A stretch of 64,000 nucleotides of DNA from Hyphomicrobiales bacterium (GTDB taxonomy: Bacteria; Pseudomonadota; Alphaproteobacteria; Rhizobiales; Rhizobiaceae): assembly GCA_900472485.1 (NCBI GenBank), contig UCII01000021.1, positions 226,701-290,700 of the forward strand, given 5' to 3'. Under the pieces are notes generated by a model that was not told where the DNA came from, did not search any database, and saw nothing but the letters and a program-made list of their open reading frames with translations. Made by a program: the position numbers and the translations under genes. This document shows positions 33,324 to 42,641 of the stretch, in pieces (within the stretch, counting starts at the first letter, position 1; the number at the start of each line of letters is the position of its first letter).

Positions 33324-34679
33324 TTACTCCGCAGCAACGGCATGCCGCGCCGGATGTAGAGGCACTCTCAATCCGAGATTTTCCCGCAGCGTCGAACCTT
33401 CGTAATCGCTACGGAAAAGGCCGCGGCGCCGCAGTTCCGGCAATACATGCTCGACGAAATCATAAAGACCGGTCGGCAGCTGCGGCGGCATGACATTGAA
33501 GCCGTCGGCCGCACCCGTCTTGAACCACTCCTCCATCTGATCGGCAATTTCAGTCGGGGTTCCGACGATCTGCCAATGCCCGCGCGCGCCGGCGATGCGG
33601 AGATAAAGTTCCCGGATCGTCAAGTTTTCGCGCCTGGCGAGATCGAGCAGCAATTTCTGGCGGCTCTTGCTGCCATTTGTCTCAGGCAGAGCCGGAATGG
33701 GACCGTCGAGCGGATATTGGGAGAGATCGACACCGCTTGCCATGCCATTCAGCAGGGAAAGGCCGACCACCGGATGGACAAGATCCTGCAGTTCGGCGAA
33801 TTTTTGCTGCGCTTCACCGCGCGTTCTGCCGACGACGGGGAAGATTCCAGGCATGATCTTGAGGTCATCCCGGTCCCTGCCGTATTTCGCAAGGCGGTCT
33901 TTGATATCCGCGTAGAAGGCTCTCGCATCTTCGATGGTCTGATGAGCGGTAAAGACGACTTCCGCGGTGCGCGCGGCAAGCTCTCTTCCAGGCTCGGACG
34001 AGCCCGCCTGCACGAGCACCGGGTGGCCCTGCGGCGTGCGCGACACGTTCAGAGGCCCCCGCACCTTGAAGTGCTTACCCTTGTGATTGAGGATGTGCTG
34101 CTTTTGCGGATCATAATAGATGCCGCTTTGCTTATTGCGGGGGAAAGCGTCCTCCTCCCAGGTGTCCCAAAGGCCAAGAACGACATCCGCGAATTCTTCA
34201 GCCCGTTCGTAGCGCTCGGCATGAGCATAATGTTCGTCCCTGCCGAAATTATGCGCTTCATGATCGGTGGAAGAGGTCACCAGATTCCAGCCGGCGCGGC
34301 CGCCGCTGATATGATCGAGAGAGGCGAATTTGCGGGCGATGTGATAGGGCTCGTTGAAGGACGTCGAGGCGGTCGCCACGAAGCCGATATTCTTCGTCAC
34401 CGCCGCCAGCGCCGATAGCAATGTGATCGGCTCGAATTGCGCGACATAGCGCTGCGCCGTACGCTGCAACGCCTCAGTGTCATCTCCGCGGGTACCAACA
34501 CCATCGGCCAGGAAGATCAGATCGAATTTGGCCGCTTCGGCGATTTGCGCCAGCTCGACGTAATGGGCAAAGTTCGAACCGGCGTCGGCCTGCGTCAGTG
34601 GATGCCGCCAAGCGGCAATGTGATGGCCGGTCGGGTAGAGAAAAGCCCCAAGCTTCAATTGCCGTCGTTTACCCACCAT
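33324..34679 (-). CDS. LLM-class FMN-dependent monooxygenase, NtaA/DmoA/DszA family
   Basis: 451-aa flavin monooxygenase that uses reduced FMN supplied by a separate reductase. Family hallmarks are LKLGAFLYPTGHHIAAWRHP at the N-terminus, LALDH-type SLDHISGGRAGWNLVTSSTD, NFGRDEHYAHAERYERAEEF, GVWDTW-like LGLWDTWEEDAF and GHPVLVQAGSSEPGRELAAR. Relatives oxidise dimethyl sulfide (DmoA), dibenzothiophene sulfone (DszA) or nitrilotriacetate (NtaA). The start at 34679 is chosen because GGAGAAGACG directly precedes it and it aligns with the paralogue at 36179. It heads an Ssu-type transporter operon, which points to an organosulfur substrate. Confidence 0.92.
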   Translation of the reverse strand: MVGKRRQLKLGAFLYPTGHHIAAWRHPLTQADAGSNFAHYVELAQIAEAAKFDLIFLADGVGTRGDDTEALQRTAQRYVAQFEPITLLSALAAVTKNIGFVATASTSFNEPYHIARKFASLDHISGGRAGWNLVTSSTDHEAHNFGRDEHYAHAERYERAEEFADVVLGLWDTWEEDAFPRNKQSGIYYDPQKQHILNHKGKHFKVRGPLNVSRTPQGHPVLVQAGSSEPGRELAARTAEVVFTAHQTIEDARAFYADIKDRLAKYGRDRDDLKIMPGIFPVVGRTRGEAQQKFAELQDLVHPVVGLSLLNGMASGVDLSQYPLDGPIPALPETNGSKSRQKLLLDLARRENLTIRELYLRIAGARGHWQIVGTPTEIADQMEEWFKTGAADGFNVMPPQLPTGLYDFVEHVLPELRRRGLFRSDYEGSTLRENLGLRVPLHPARHAVAAE

Positions 34680-34988
34680 CGTCTTCTCCGTCATCGCTGC
34701 GGAAGAAGGCTAAACGCTAAAGATTATAATCTATAGAAATTATATTCTATTTACCGCCGCCAGTTCGGATTTGTTCGTCACGCGACATGCCGAACCGGCG
34801 GAGATCGTTTCACGGCAACTATTCGCAATGGCTGGAAATTGCGGTAGCCCAAGTTTTTCCGATAGAGAGGGAAAGAATTTCTTCTCACCGGATCAAATAG
34901 ATATTGCTGGACTTGGGTCTGCAATCACCGAACCCTTCACACCTCAAAGCGGCGATGCGCCGCTCAAGTCCATGGGCGTGGAGCAGAC
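34680..34988. other. Divergent promoter region of the sulfur genes
   Basis: 309 bases between two divergent operons. It is unusually AT-rich between 34710 and 34755 and holds the dyad ATAGAA-N6-TTCTAT (34733-34750). No gene is supported. It probably contains both promoters and a regulator site. Confidence 0.6.
34733..34750. promoter_or_regulatory. AT-rich dyad ATAGAA-N6-TTCTAT
   Basis: Perfect 6-bp inverted repeat between the divergent LLM and SfnB-like operons. A similar dyad, GTCTAT-N7-ATAGAC, precedes the binding-protein gene at 42642, and the 10-mer TAGAAATTAT inside it recurs at 59140-59149. Confidence 0.45.
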
Positions 34989-36167
34989 ATGTCTTTCCAA
35001 TCAGACACATCCGATCCCCTCGTCGCAAAAGCCGTCGAGCTCCGGCAGGCCTTTGACCGGGATGCGGTCGAGCGCGACAAATTGGGGGGCAGGCCGACCG
35101 AACAGATCCGTCTGCTGAAGGAGAGCGGATTGCCTTCGGCGCAGATTCCAACCCGATATGGCGGTCGCGGCGCTTCCTGGCTCTCCATCCTGCGGGTCGT
35201 GCGGGAATTTGCCCGCACTGACGGCTCGCTCGCACATCTCTTCGGCTACCACCACCTTCCCCTGAACCTCGTGTTGTTTCGGGGATCGGATATACAGCGG
35301 GAGCGGCTGCTCAGAGCTTCCGTGGCGGGCAATTTCGTCTGGGGCAATTCCGGCAACGCCATGTCGAAAACATCATCGGGACGGCGCATCGACAATGGCT
35401 GGCTGATCAACGGCAAGCGTCCCTTCTCCTCAGGCTCTCACATTGCGGACTACATTCAGATCTCCTTCGAAAATGCCGAGGGCGAGCGCCTGACGGCGGC
35501 CGTGCCAGCCGATCGCCAGGGTATCGTCATCGAAGATGATTGGGATGGCATCGGCCAGCGCCAGACCGGTAGCGGCACGGTGAGTTTTCATAATCTCGAG
35601 ATCGCCGACGACGAGCTTATCAGCTCTCCGGCGGTTCCGCTGACCCCTTACACGTCGCTGACGTCCCTGCTGCAGCAAAGCGTCCTCCTCAACGTCTTCG
35701 TCGGCAGCGCACAGGGAGCGCTGGAGGAAGGCCGGACCTATACGACGGCATCGTCCCGACCCTGGATCTATTCAGGTGTCGACAAACACACCGACGATCC
35801 CTGGATCAAGCGGCAGTATGGCGATCTCTACATCCGCACGCTCGCAGCCACCGAGCTTGCCGACAAAGCCGCACGCAGCCTCGACGAGGCCTTCAACCAG
35901 GGACCGGGCCTGACGCATGAAGATCGTGGCGCTGCCGCTATCGATATCGCCACCGCAAACCTCTATGCCGGTGAGGTCGGGCTCGCCGTCTCCAGCGAGA
36001 TTTTCGAGGTCATGGGCTCACGCTCGGCAACGACGGCAAACGGTTTCGATCGCTTCTGGCGCAACGTGCGCACCCACACACTGCACAATCCTGCCGAATA
36101 CAAGAAGCGCACGCTCGGCACATGGCTGCTGACCGGTGAATTCCCCGTTCCGGCTATGTATCGCTGA
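34989..36167 (+). CDS. SfnB/DszC-like acyl-CoA-dehydrogenase-fold oxidoreductase
   Basis: 392-aa flavoprotein of the acyl-CoA dehydrogenase fold, SfnB sulfur-acquisition subgroup. Helical N-domain: QIRLLKESGLPSAQIPTRYG, then REFARTDGSLAHLFGYHHL. The mid-domain has WGNSGNAMS and GWLINGKRPFSSGSHIADYI. DDWDGIGQRQTGSGTVSFHN is the diagnostic SfnB/DszC segment, and the C-terminal FDRFWRNVRTHTLHNPAEYK is shared with DszC-type monooxygenases. Such proteins are thought to use reduced flavin and oxygen on sulfur compounds rather than CoA esters. GGAGCAGAC precedes the ATG. It heads a six-gene operon. Confidence 0.9.
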   Translation: MSFQSDTSDPLVAKAVELRQAFDRDAVERDKLGGRPTEQIRLLKESGLPSAQIPTRYGGRGASWLSILRVVREFARTDGSLAHLFGYHHLPLNLVLFRGSDIQRERLLRASVAGNFVWGNSGNAMSKTSSGRRIDNGWLINGKRPFSSGSHIADYIQISFENAEGERLTAAVPADRQGIVIEDDWDGIGQRQTGSGTVSFHNLEIADDELISSPAVPLTPYTSLTSLLQQSVLLNVFVGSAQGALEEGRTYTTASSRPWIYSGVDKHTDDPWIKRQYGDLYIRTLAATELADKAARSLDEAFNQGPGLTHEDRGAAAIDIATANLYAGEVGLAVSSEIFEVMGSRSATTANGFDRFWRNVRTHTLHNPAEYKKRTLGTWLLTGEFPVPAMYR

Positions 36168-36178
36168 AAGGACATCCC

Positions 36179-37534
36179 ATGGCTAGACGCAAGGATCAGA
36201 TCAAGCTCGGCGCCTTCCTGCTCTTCACCGGCCACCATGTCGCCGCCTGGCGGCATCCCGAGGCATCAGTCGGGACCGAGTTCGAGAACTATCTGGAACT
36301 CGCGAAACTCGCCGAGGCCGCCAAGTTCGATACCATCTTCTTTGCCGATGGCGTTGCGGCGCGGCTGAAGGATTTGAATGCGGCAAGCCGAAAGGCGCAT
36401 AGCGGCATCTATCCGTTCGAACCGATCACGCTCTTGTCGGCGCTTGCCAGCGTCACCCGCAATATCGGCCTGATCGCCACCGCCTCGACGAGCTTTTCCG
36501 ATCCCTTCAACCTAGCGCGCCAATTCGGCTCGCTCGACCGGTTAAGCGGCGGCCGCGCCGGCTGGAACCTCGTGACCTCTTCTGATCCGGACGCGGCCTT
36601 CAACTTCGGCCATGACGCACAGGTCCTGCATGCCGACCGCTACGACCGTGCGGAGGAATTCGCCGATGTCGTGCTTGGCCTCTGGGACAGTTGGGAGGAT
36701 GATGCCTTCATCCGCGATCGCGAGAGCGGCCGCTATTTCGATCCGGAGAAGCTGCATCGGCTCGACCATAAGGGGCGTCACTTCAAGGTGCGCGGGCCGT
36801 TGAACATTCCGCGCTCGCCGCAGGGGCACCCGGTTGTCGTCCAAGCCGGGGCCTCCGAGCCCGGTAAGGAACTGGCCGCGCGCACCGCCGAGGCGATCTT
36901 CGCCGCACAAATTACACTTGACGAGGCAAAAGCCTTCTATGCCGACGTCAAGGGCCGGCTTGGCAAATATGGCCGTTCGCCCGACGACTTGAAGATTCTG
37001 CCGGGAATCTTTCCTGTCGTCGGGCGAAGCGAGGCGGAAGCCGAAGACAAATTCCAGGCCCTGCAGAACCTTATCCAGCCGGAAGTGGGTCTTAACCTCC
37101 TCTCGCAATTGACCGGCGTCGACTTAAGTTCTTATCCGCTTGACGGTCCCGTGCCGCCCGAGCCGCCGGTCACCAACGCGGGCAAGAGCCGCCAGGAACT
37201 GGTGCTCGATCTCGCCCGCCGCGAAAACCTGACCATCCGACAGCTCTATCTGCGCATTGCCGGTGCCCGTGGTCATTGGCAGGTGGTGGGCACGCCGACA
37301 CAGATCGCCGACGTGATGGAAGAACGCTTCGAAAATTACGGCGCCGACGGCTTCAACATCATGGCGCCGATCATGCCCGGCGGACTTGCCGATTTCATCA
37401 CGCTTGTCGTGCCGGAGTTGCGCCGCCGCGGCCTGTTCCGCACCGAATATGAAGGCACGACGCTGCGCGAAAATCTCGGGCTCAAGCGTCCGGCCAATCG
37501 TTTTTCCGCAGGCAATGCGGTCGCAGCAGAATAG
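36179..37534 (+). CDS. LLM-class FMN-dependent monooxygenase, NtaA/DmoA/DszA family
   Basis: 451-aa close paralogue of the enzyme at 33324, in identical register: IKLGAFLLFTGHHVAAWRHP, SLDRLSGGRAGWNLVTSSDP, NFGHDAQVLHADRYDRAEEF, GHPVVVQAGASEPGKELAAR and LRRRGLFRTEYEGTTLRENL. It would oxidise an organosulfur compound with reduced FMN. It follows the SfnB-like gene by 11 bases with AAAGGA before the ATG, and is followed after 11 bases by a DUF3088 gene. The tandem of SfnB-type and DszA-type genes mirrors the dszC/dszA pair. Confidence 0.92.
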   Translation: MARRKDQIKLGAFLLFTGHHVAAWRHPEASVGTEFENYLELAKLAEAAKFDTIFFADGVAARLKDLNAASRKAHSGIYPFEPITLLSALASVTRNIGLIATASTSFSDPFNLARQFGSLDRLSGGRAGWNLVTSSDPDAAFNFGHDAQVLHADRYDRAEEFADVVLGLWDSWEDDAFIRDRESGRYFDPEKLHRLDHKGRHFKVRGPLNIPRSPQGHPVVVQAGASEPGKELAARTAEAIFAAQITLDEAKAFYADVKGRLGKYGRSPDDLKILPGIFPVVGRSEAEAEDKFQALQNLIQPEVGLNLLSQLTGVDLSSYPLDGPVPPEPPVTNAGKSRQELVLDLARRENLTIRQLYLRIAGARGHWQVVGTPTQIADVMEERFENYGADGFNIMAPIMPGGLADFITLVVPELRRRGLFRTEYEGTTLRENLGLKRPANRFSAGNAVAAE

Positions 37535-37545
37535 GAGAAGACCAA

Positions 37546-37884
37546 ATGGCGCGTGACAAGCTGTTCCTCATTTCACCCGGCTTTGCCGATCCGAAACATC
37601 CAGACGTCAGCTTCGTCTGCCCCTATTGCAACGCCGTTGAGGGACTGCTCGCCTCATTCCCGGATCTTGCCGCGGCGATCGATGTCGAAAGGGTTGCCTT
37701 CCTGCGACCACGACACAAGGTGATCGAGGTTGCCGGCGAGGAAAACCAGTCGCTGCCGCTTCTCATTTTCGCGGAAAACCCGCCTGACGATGCCGGTGAC
37801 TGGAACGGCACGCGCTTCGTCAATTCGACCGATCGCATTCTCGAGCTGCTTGCCGAACGGCACGGCTTTCCGCGCCTGCATTAG
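37546..37884 (+). CDS. DUF3088 protein with CPYC motif
   Basis: 112-aa small protein of the DUF3088 family: MARDKLFLISPGFADPKHPD, VSFVCPYCNAVEGLLASFPD, LPLLIFAENPPDDAGDWNGT and RILELLAERHGFPRLH. The CPYC placed after the first strand is a thioredoxin/glutaredoxin-like active site, so it may be a thiol-redox protein, which is inference. GGAGAAG precedes the ATG. It lies inside the sulfur operon between an LLM gene and an SfnB-like gene, which suggests handling of sulfur or thiol intermediates. Confidence 0.85.
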   Translation: MARDKLFLISPGFADPKHPDVSFVCPYCNAVEGLLASFPDLAAAIDVERVAFLRPRHKVIEVAGEENQSLPLLIFAENPPDDAGDWNGTRFVNSTDRILELLAERHGFPRLH

Positions 37885-37898
37885 GGATGGTGCCTGCC

Positions 37899-39119
37899 AT
37901 GACCATAAAGCCAGATGGCTTCGAGCCGCCCCACCCTCTGCCCTCCCTTTTCGAGGCTGACACAGCAAATCCCTATCTCGCCAAGGCTGTCGAACTGCGA
38001 GACATATTTGCCCGCGATGCCATCGAGAGAGATCAATCCGGCGGCAGACCCGCCGAGCAGATCAGGCTTCTCAAGGAAAGCGGCCTCGTCAATCTGGTGA
38101 TCCCGAAGGAGTTCGGCGGCGCCGGCGAACCCTACTCCACCGCCATGCGGATCGTGCGCGAATTCGCCAAGGTGGACGGCTCGCTCGGTCATCTCTACGG
38201 CTATCATTTCAGCCCGCTGCAAAACGCCGTTACCACGCTCCACGATGAACGATCCCAGGACATTCTGCGCCGCTCGGCCGCGGGTCGCTGGTTCTGGGGC
38301 AATACGACGAACAGCTTTTCCAAGAGCCTCTTCGGACGGCAGGAAAATGGGAAGGTCATTCTCAACGGTTTCAGGCCGTTCGCCTCCGGCTCGCATGTCG
38401 CCGACTATCTGACGGTCGCTTGGGAAGACGAGACGACAAACAAGCGGAGCTTTGCCTATATTCCGGCTGACCGCAAAGGCATCACCATCACCGACGATTG
38501 GGACGGGATCGGCCAGCGGCAGACCGGAAGCGGCCGTGTCCTCTACAAGAATGTCGAGATCGACGGGAGTGAGATCCTGCCTGACAGGCCGCAGGTTCCG
38601 ATCGCCCTGTTGGCACCCCTGCAGCAGCAGAGCGTCCTTCTCAACGTCTTCGTCGGTTCCGCGCAAGGGGCATTAGCGGCGGCGCGTGACTATACCGTCA
38701 CGAAATCCCGCCCTTGGATTTATTCCGGCGTCGAGCGTCATTCCGACGATCCGTGGATCAAGAGACAGTATGGCGAGCTGTGGATCAAGGTACAGGCGGC
38801 AACGGCGCTTGCCGATCGGGCGCTTGCAGCCGTCGATGCGGTCTATGCGAAAGGGCAGGATCTCACTGCAGAGGAGCGCGGCGAGGCGGCAACCACAGTC
38901 GCCTCAGCCAATGTGCTTGCAGGCCGCGTCGCCCTTGAGGTCACAAGCGAAATCTTCGAGGTCATGGGTGCACGGTCGGCCGTCAGGCCGCTGGGGTTCG
39001 ACCGCTTCTGGCGCAATGTCCGTATCCACACGCTGCACAATCCCGCCGAATACAAGACCCGCAATGTCGGAACATGGTTCCTGGACGGCGAGTTTCCAGA
39101 ACCGGGGATATTCCAGTGA
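37899..39119 (+). CDS. SfnB/DszC-like acyl-CoA-dehydrogenase-fold oxidoreductase (second)
   Basis: 406-aa paralogue of the enzyme at 34989, with the same markers: QIRLLKESGLVNLVIPKEFG, REFAKVDGSLGHLYGYHFSP, WGNTTNSFSKSLFGRQ, DDWDGIGQRQTGSGRVLYKN, LQQQSVLLNVFVGSAQGALA and FDRFWRNVRIHTLHNPAEYK. It probably uses reduced flavin on a sulfur substrate. The start is taken at ATG 37899; the ribosome site is weak. The stop overlaps the GTG start of the next LLM gene by 4 bases (GTGA), giving a tight SfnB-LLM pair like the one at 34989-37534. Confidence 0.9.
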   Translation: MTIKPDGFEPPHPLPSLFEADTANPYLAKAVELRDIFARDAIERDQSGGRPAEQIRLLKESGLVNLVIPKEFGGAGEPYSTAMRIVREFAKVDGSLGHLYGYHFSPLQNAVTTLHDERSQDILRRSAAGRWFWGNTTNSFSKSLFGRQENGKVILNGFRPFASGSHVADYLTVAWEDETTNKRSFAYIPADRKGITITDDWDGIGQRQTGSGRVLYKNVEIDGSEILPDRPQVPIALLAPLQQQSVLLNVFVGSAQGALAAARDYTVTKSRPWIYSGVERHSDDPWIKRQYGELWIKVQAATALADRALAAVDAVYAKGQDLTAEERGEAATTVASANVLAGRVALEVTSEIFEVMGARSAVRPLGFDRFWRNVRIHTLHNPAEYKTRNVGTWFLDGEFPEPGIFQ

Positions 39120-40444
39120 CCAGGAAACGCGAACTCCATCTCAACATCAACATCCTGCATTCCGGTTTTTCGCCGGCTGCCTGGCGCATGCAGGGAAGCG
39201 ACCCGCGCGCATCCTTCGATATCAATCACTACATTAATGTCGCCCGGATCGCCGAGCGCGGCACTTTCGACGCGATCTTTCTTGCCGATCAGGCCGCCAT
39301 TTCCGATCGCGTCGATTTCCGGCCGCTGACATCTCTCGAGCCGACCATCGTGCTGGCCTCGGTTGCCGCCCATACCCAGCATATCGGCCTGATCGCCACG
39401 GCTTCCACTACCTATAACGAGCCCTATAATATCGCCCGCCGCTTCGCGACCCTCGACCATGCGAGCGGCGGCCGCGTCGGCTGGAACATCGTCACCAGCG
39501 CCGATCTCTCGCAAAGCCGGAATTTCGGCCTGGAAAAGCCGGTCGCGCATCAAAGCCGTTATGAGCGCGCGGAGGAATTTACATCGGTCGTCAAGGCCCT
39601 GTGGGACAGCTGGGAGGAAGACGCCTTCATAGGCGATGTCGAAAGCGGGCGGTTCGTTGACACCAGCAAGGTCCATGCGATTGCCCATCGCGGCAAACAT
39701 TTCTCCGTTCATGGCCCCCACAACGTCCCGCGCCCGCCGCAAGGACATCCCGTCATCGTGCAGGCCGGCGCCTCGGATGATGGGCGGGAGTTGGCAGCCC
39801 GGCACGCCGAGGCGGTGTTCTCCGCTTCGCAATCCCTGGAGAAGTCGCTCGATTACGCGCGCGACCTCCGAACGAGAGGCGCTCGCTATGGCCGCGCTCC
39901 GGACAGCATTTTGGTGCTCGCCGGTCTCGCCACCATCATCGGCAGCACCGAGGCGGAAGCCAGGCGGCGACAGGAGGAACTGCGCGAACTCATTCCGCTG
40001 GAATATAGCCTTGCGCGCCTATCCGGCGTTCTGCAGGTCGATCCAGGCAGACTGAAACTCGATGAGCCCCTGCCGGATGATATTCCCCTGCCCGCCGATG
40101 GTGGCCACACTTTCTTTCGCGCCACCCTCGCCCTGGCGCAGCGCGAGAAACTGACCGTGCGCGGCCTCATCCGCGCCTTGAATGGCGGGACCGGACATCG
40201 CACCATCGTCGGCACGCCCGACGCAATTGCCGATGATATCGAAAAATGGTTCGAGGCAGGCGCTGCCGATGGCTTCAACCTGATGCCCGATGTGTTGCCG
40301 CACGGCCTGGAGGTCTTCGTGGACGGGGTGGTGCCCATCTTACGTCGCCGCGGCCTGTTCAGGAAAGACTATGCGGGCCGGACCCTACGGGACCATCTCG
40401 GCCTTTCCCGGCCGGCCAACCCCTATGCCATTGCCGCCGAATAA
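39116..40444 (+). CDS. LLM-class FMN-dependent monooxygenase, NtaA/DmoA/DszA family (third)
   Basis: 442-aa flavin monooxygenase, more distant from the two paralogues but with the same layout: LHLNINILHSGFSPAAWRMQ, TLDHASGGRVGWNIVTSADL, SRYERAEEFTSVVKALWDSW, GHPVIVQAGASDDGRELAAR and LRRRGLFRKDYAGRTLRDHL. Start GTG 39116 overlaps the previous stop, and the longer reading from 39074 lies inside the upstream gene. It would act on a sulfur compound with reduced FMN. The reductase gene follows after 12 bases. Confidence 0.9.
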   Translation: MTRKRELHLNINILHSGFSPAAWRMQGSDPRASFDINHYINVARIAERGTFDAIFLADQAAISDRVDFRPLTSLEPTIVLASVAAHTQHIGLIATASTTYNEPYNIARRFATLDHASGGRVGWNIVTSADLSQSRNFGLEKPVAHQSRYERAEEFTSVVKALWDSWEEDAFIGDVESGRFVDTSKVHAIAHRGKHFSVHGPHNVPRPPQGHPVIVQAGASDDGRELAARHAEAVFSASQSLEKSLDYARDLRTRGARYGRAPDSILVLAGLATIIGSTEAEARRRQEELRELIPLEYSLARLSGVLQVDPGRLKLDEPLPDDIPLPADGGHTFFRATLALAQREKLTVRGLIRALNGGTGHRTIVGTPDAIADDIEKWFEAGAADGFNLMPDVLPHGLEVFVDGVVPILRRRGLFRKDYAGRTLRDHLGLSRPANPYAIAAE

Positions 40445-40456
40445 AGGAGAAACAGC

Positions 40457-41305
40457 ATGACGTCAGCTACGACCGCAAGGCTTCCGGAGGATGACAGGCT
40501 CGCCGCTCTCGTCAGCGAGCGCTATCGCAATAGCCATCATATCGGCGCCGACTGGAACGAGACGATCGAGACGCTACTCTCCCATCGTAGCGTACGCGAC
40601 TATCTGCCCAAGCCCATTCCGGATGACATCCTCCACCTCGCGATCGCCGCGGCCCAATCGGCACCGAGCTCATCCAACCTCCAAGCCTGGAGCGTCATTG
40701 CCGTCAGGGACGATACGCGCAAGGAAAAGCTGAACGCCGTTGCCGGAACACAGAGGCAGATCACACAGGCGCCGCTCTTGCTGATCTGGCTTGCGGATCT
40801 TTCGAGGCCACGCCGCATCGCGGCGGATCAGGGGTCTGCTGCCGATGGCCTCGACTATGTCGAAAGCTTCCTGCTCGGTGTCATCGACGCTGCACTCGCG
40901 GCGCAAAATGCCGTCGTTTCCCTGGAATCGCAGGGCCTCGGCACCTGCTATATCGGTGCCATCCGCAACGATCCCGAAACCGTAGCGCGCGAACTGGAAT
41001 TGCCGGAAGGCGTGTTTCCGGTTTTCGGCCTGACGGTCGGTTATCCCGATCCGGCCATACCGGCCGCCGTCAAGCCGCGGCTGCCGCAAACAAGCGTGCT
41101 CTATGACGAACGCTACGATCATCGCCGGCGGTCGGAGGACCTGCGGCATTACAATACCGTCCTGCAGGACTTTCAGACCGAACAGCGCATGCCGCGTATT
41201 GACTGGACGGTGCAGGTGAAAAACAGGATAGGATCCGTCGAAGCCCTGAAGGGACGACATCTTCTCGGCGTGGCGGCCCGCCGCCTCGGCTTCAGGCTGA
41301 AATAA
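40457..41305 (+). CDS. NADPH nitro/flavin reductase, NfsA/Frp-like
   Basis: 282-aa FMN-binding oxidoreductase of the NfsA/Frp class. HRSVRDYLPKPIPDDILHLA, SAPSSSNLQAWSVIAVRDDT (FMN binding), GLGTCYIGAIRNDPETVARE and VFPVFGLTVGYPDP are typical. The family reduces nitro compounds, quinones or free FMN with NADPH. As the last gene of an operon with two-component FMN-dependent monooxygenases, it is the likely source of reduced flavin, the role of DszD/SsuE elsewhere. AAGGAG precedes the ATG. It converges with a LysR gene after 8 bases. Confidence 0.9.
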   Translation: MTSATTARLPEDDRLAALVSERYRNSHHIGADWNETIETLLSHRSVRDYLPKPIPDDILHLAIAAAQSAPSSSNLQAWSVIAVRDDTRKEKLNAVAGTQRQITQAPLLLIWLADLSRPRRIAADQGSAADGLDYVESFLLGVIDAALAAQNAVVSLESQGLGTCYIGAIRNDPETVARELELPEGVFPVFGLTVGYPDPAIPAAVKPRLPQTSVLYDERYDHRRRSEDLRHYNTVLQDFQTEQRMPRIDWTVQVKNRIGSVEALKGRHLLGVAARRLGFRLK

Positions 41306-41313
41306 TCAGCCGG

Positions 41314-42324
41314 CTATTCGGCGGCAGCAATGTCGAGCCTGCGCAATGTGTTGCGCGACAGGATGTCGCCGATTGTCCGCAGGGCCTTGACCTCCGCCTG
41401 AAGCCAGTTGCGGAACAATTCGACGCGCATCAGACACTCCTTGGCGGGCGTCGTGACGAAGAAATAGGAAAAGTTCACGGCTTGCGAGCCGCCGAACGGC
41501 GCGACAAGACGCCCGGCCTTCAGTTCGGCCTCCGCCAAACGGATTTTTCCGAGACCAAGTCCCTGCCCTGTCAGCGCGGCATCGATGACGAGCGATGATT
41601 GATTGAGACGGAAGCCGCCCTGCGGCAAACGCAGGGATAATCCTTCAGCCCGCAGCCAGCCATTCCAATCCGGGCAGGAATGATCATGCTCCGCGCCATC
41701 CTCGTGCAGCAGAGGCACGCCTTCGATCGCCTGTGGGCCGTTCCACAGCCAATGCCGCTCGGCAAATTCGGGGCTGCAGATCGGCACCACAGCCTCGGAA
41801 AAAAGGTGATCGACGACAAGGCCGGGATAGACGCCGCTGCCATAACGGATGGCGCAATCCGTGTCGCCTGTATTCAGATCGGTCAAATGCGTCGAGGCAT
41901 CGACCAGAATCTCCAAGCCGGGGGCCGCTTGCCTCAGACCATCCAATCTCGGGATCAGCCATTTGCTGGCAAAGGATGGCGCGACTGATACGCGGATCGG
42001 AAGATCGTGATCGCTGGCGATGAATTGCGTCATCGTCGCCAGAACCACATCGAATGCGTTTGTCAGTCCGGGTACGAGCGCCAGGCCGGCGGCCGTCAAC
42101 TGGAGCTGACCACGGACCCTGTGAAACAGGGACTGCCCCAGATAGTCCTCCAGAAGCCGGATCTGCTGGCCGACGGCGGCCGAGGTGACGTGCAATTCCT
42201 CCGCAGCGCCAAGGAAACTCAGATGCCGCGCGGTCGCCACGAAGGCGCGCAGCGAGGTCAATGGCGGCAGTCGCGCCAAGGTCGGCTGGATGGATTTTCT
42301 CCGAGTGTCGGCAATCGTGTTCAT
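41314..42324 (-). CDS. LysR family transcriptional regulator, GcvA-like
   Basis: 336-aa regulator with the helix-turn-helix at about residues 20-75: LPPLTSLRAFVATARHLSFL, GAAEELHVTSAAVGQQIRLL, EDYLGQSLFHR. The effector domain starts near residue 105 (LPIRVSVAPSFASKWLIPRL), the GcvA subgroup pattern. It is divergent from the binding-protein gene at 42642 and convergent with the reductase gene. It is the only regulator between 29.7 and 59.2 kb, so it is the best local candidate for control of the sulfur genes. The start at 42324 fits homology; the ribosome site is poor. Confidence 0.9.
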   Translation of the reverse strand: MNTIADTRRKSIQPTLARLPPLTSLRAFVATARHLSFLGAAEELHVTSAAVGQQIRLLEDYLGQSLFHRVRGQLQLTAAGLALVPGLTNAFDVVLATMTQFIASDHDLPIRVSVAPSFASKWLIPRLDGLRQAAPGLEILVDASTHLTDLNTGDTDCAIRYGSGVYPGLVVDHLFSEAVVPICSPEFAERHWLWNGPQAIEGVPLLHEDGAEHDHSCPDWNGWLRAEGLSLRLPQGGFRLNQSSLVIDAALTGQGLGLGKIRLAEAELKAGRLVAPFGGSQAVNFSYFFVTTPAKECLMRVELFRNWLQAEVKALRTIGDILSRNTLRRLDIAAAE

Positions 42325-42641
42325 AAGCCGATTGCAGCACAATCGGCCATCTCAAGACGAGAACGAGCTTTGCGTTTACCGGCAAGCGGATGGACATTTT
42401 CTTCCATGCCTGGACGGCATGGGGGAAGCAAAAACTAAAAATGCAAAATAGTCTATATTTTTAATAGACAAAAGATTTGACCGTCCCGTTTCGGAGGCAT
42501 CCGGCGAAGCTTTTCTTTCTCGGGCGATCAGAAAAACATTCTTCCGTTTTGCAGGCCGGGCACCCGAAGATGCGCCGATCGCGGACATCTCCGCCAGCGG
42601 TTCACCGAAGGACCGATCCGTTCAGCCGGCAAGGAAACCGA
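42325..42641. other. Divergent region between LysR and the first peptide-type binding protein
   Basis: 317 bases with no gene. An AT-rich core at about 42430-42480 contains the dyad listed separately, and the remainder is GC-rich leader. It probably carries promoters for both genes. Confidence 0.5.
42451..42469. promoter_or_regulatory. LysR-type dyad GTCTAT-N7-ATAGAC
   Basis: Perfect 6-bp inverted repeat. The inner TAT-N7-ATA gives the T-N11-A spacing of LysR-family sites. It is divergently placed between a LysR gene and a binding-protein gene, the expected operator position. Confidence 0.6.
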
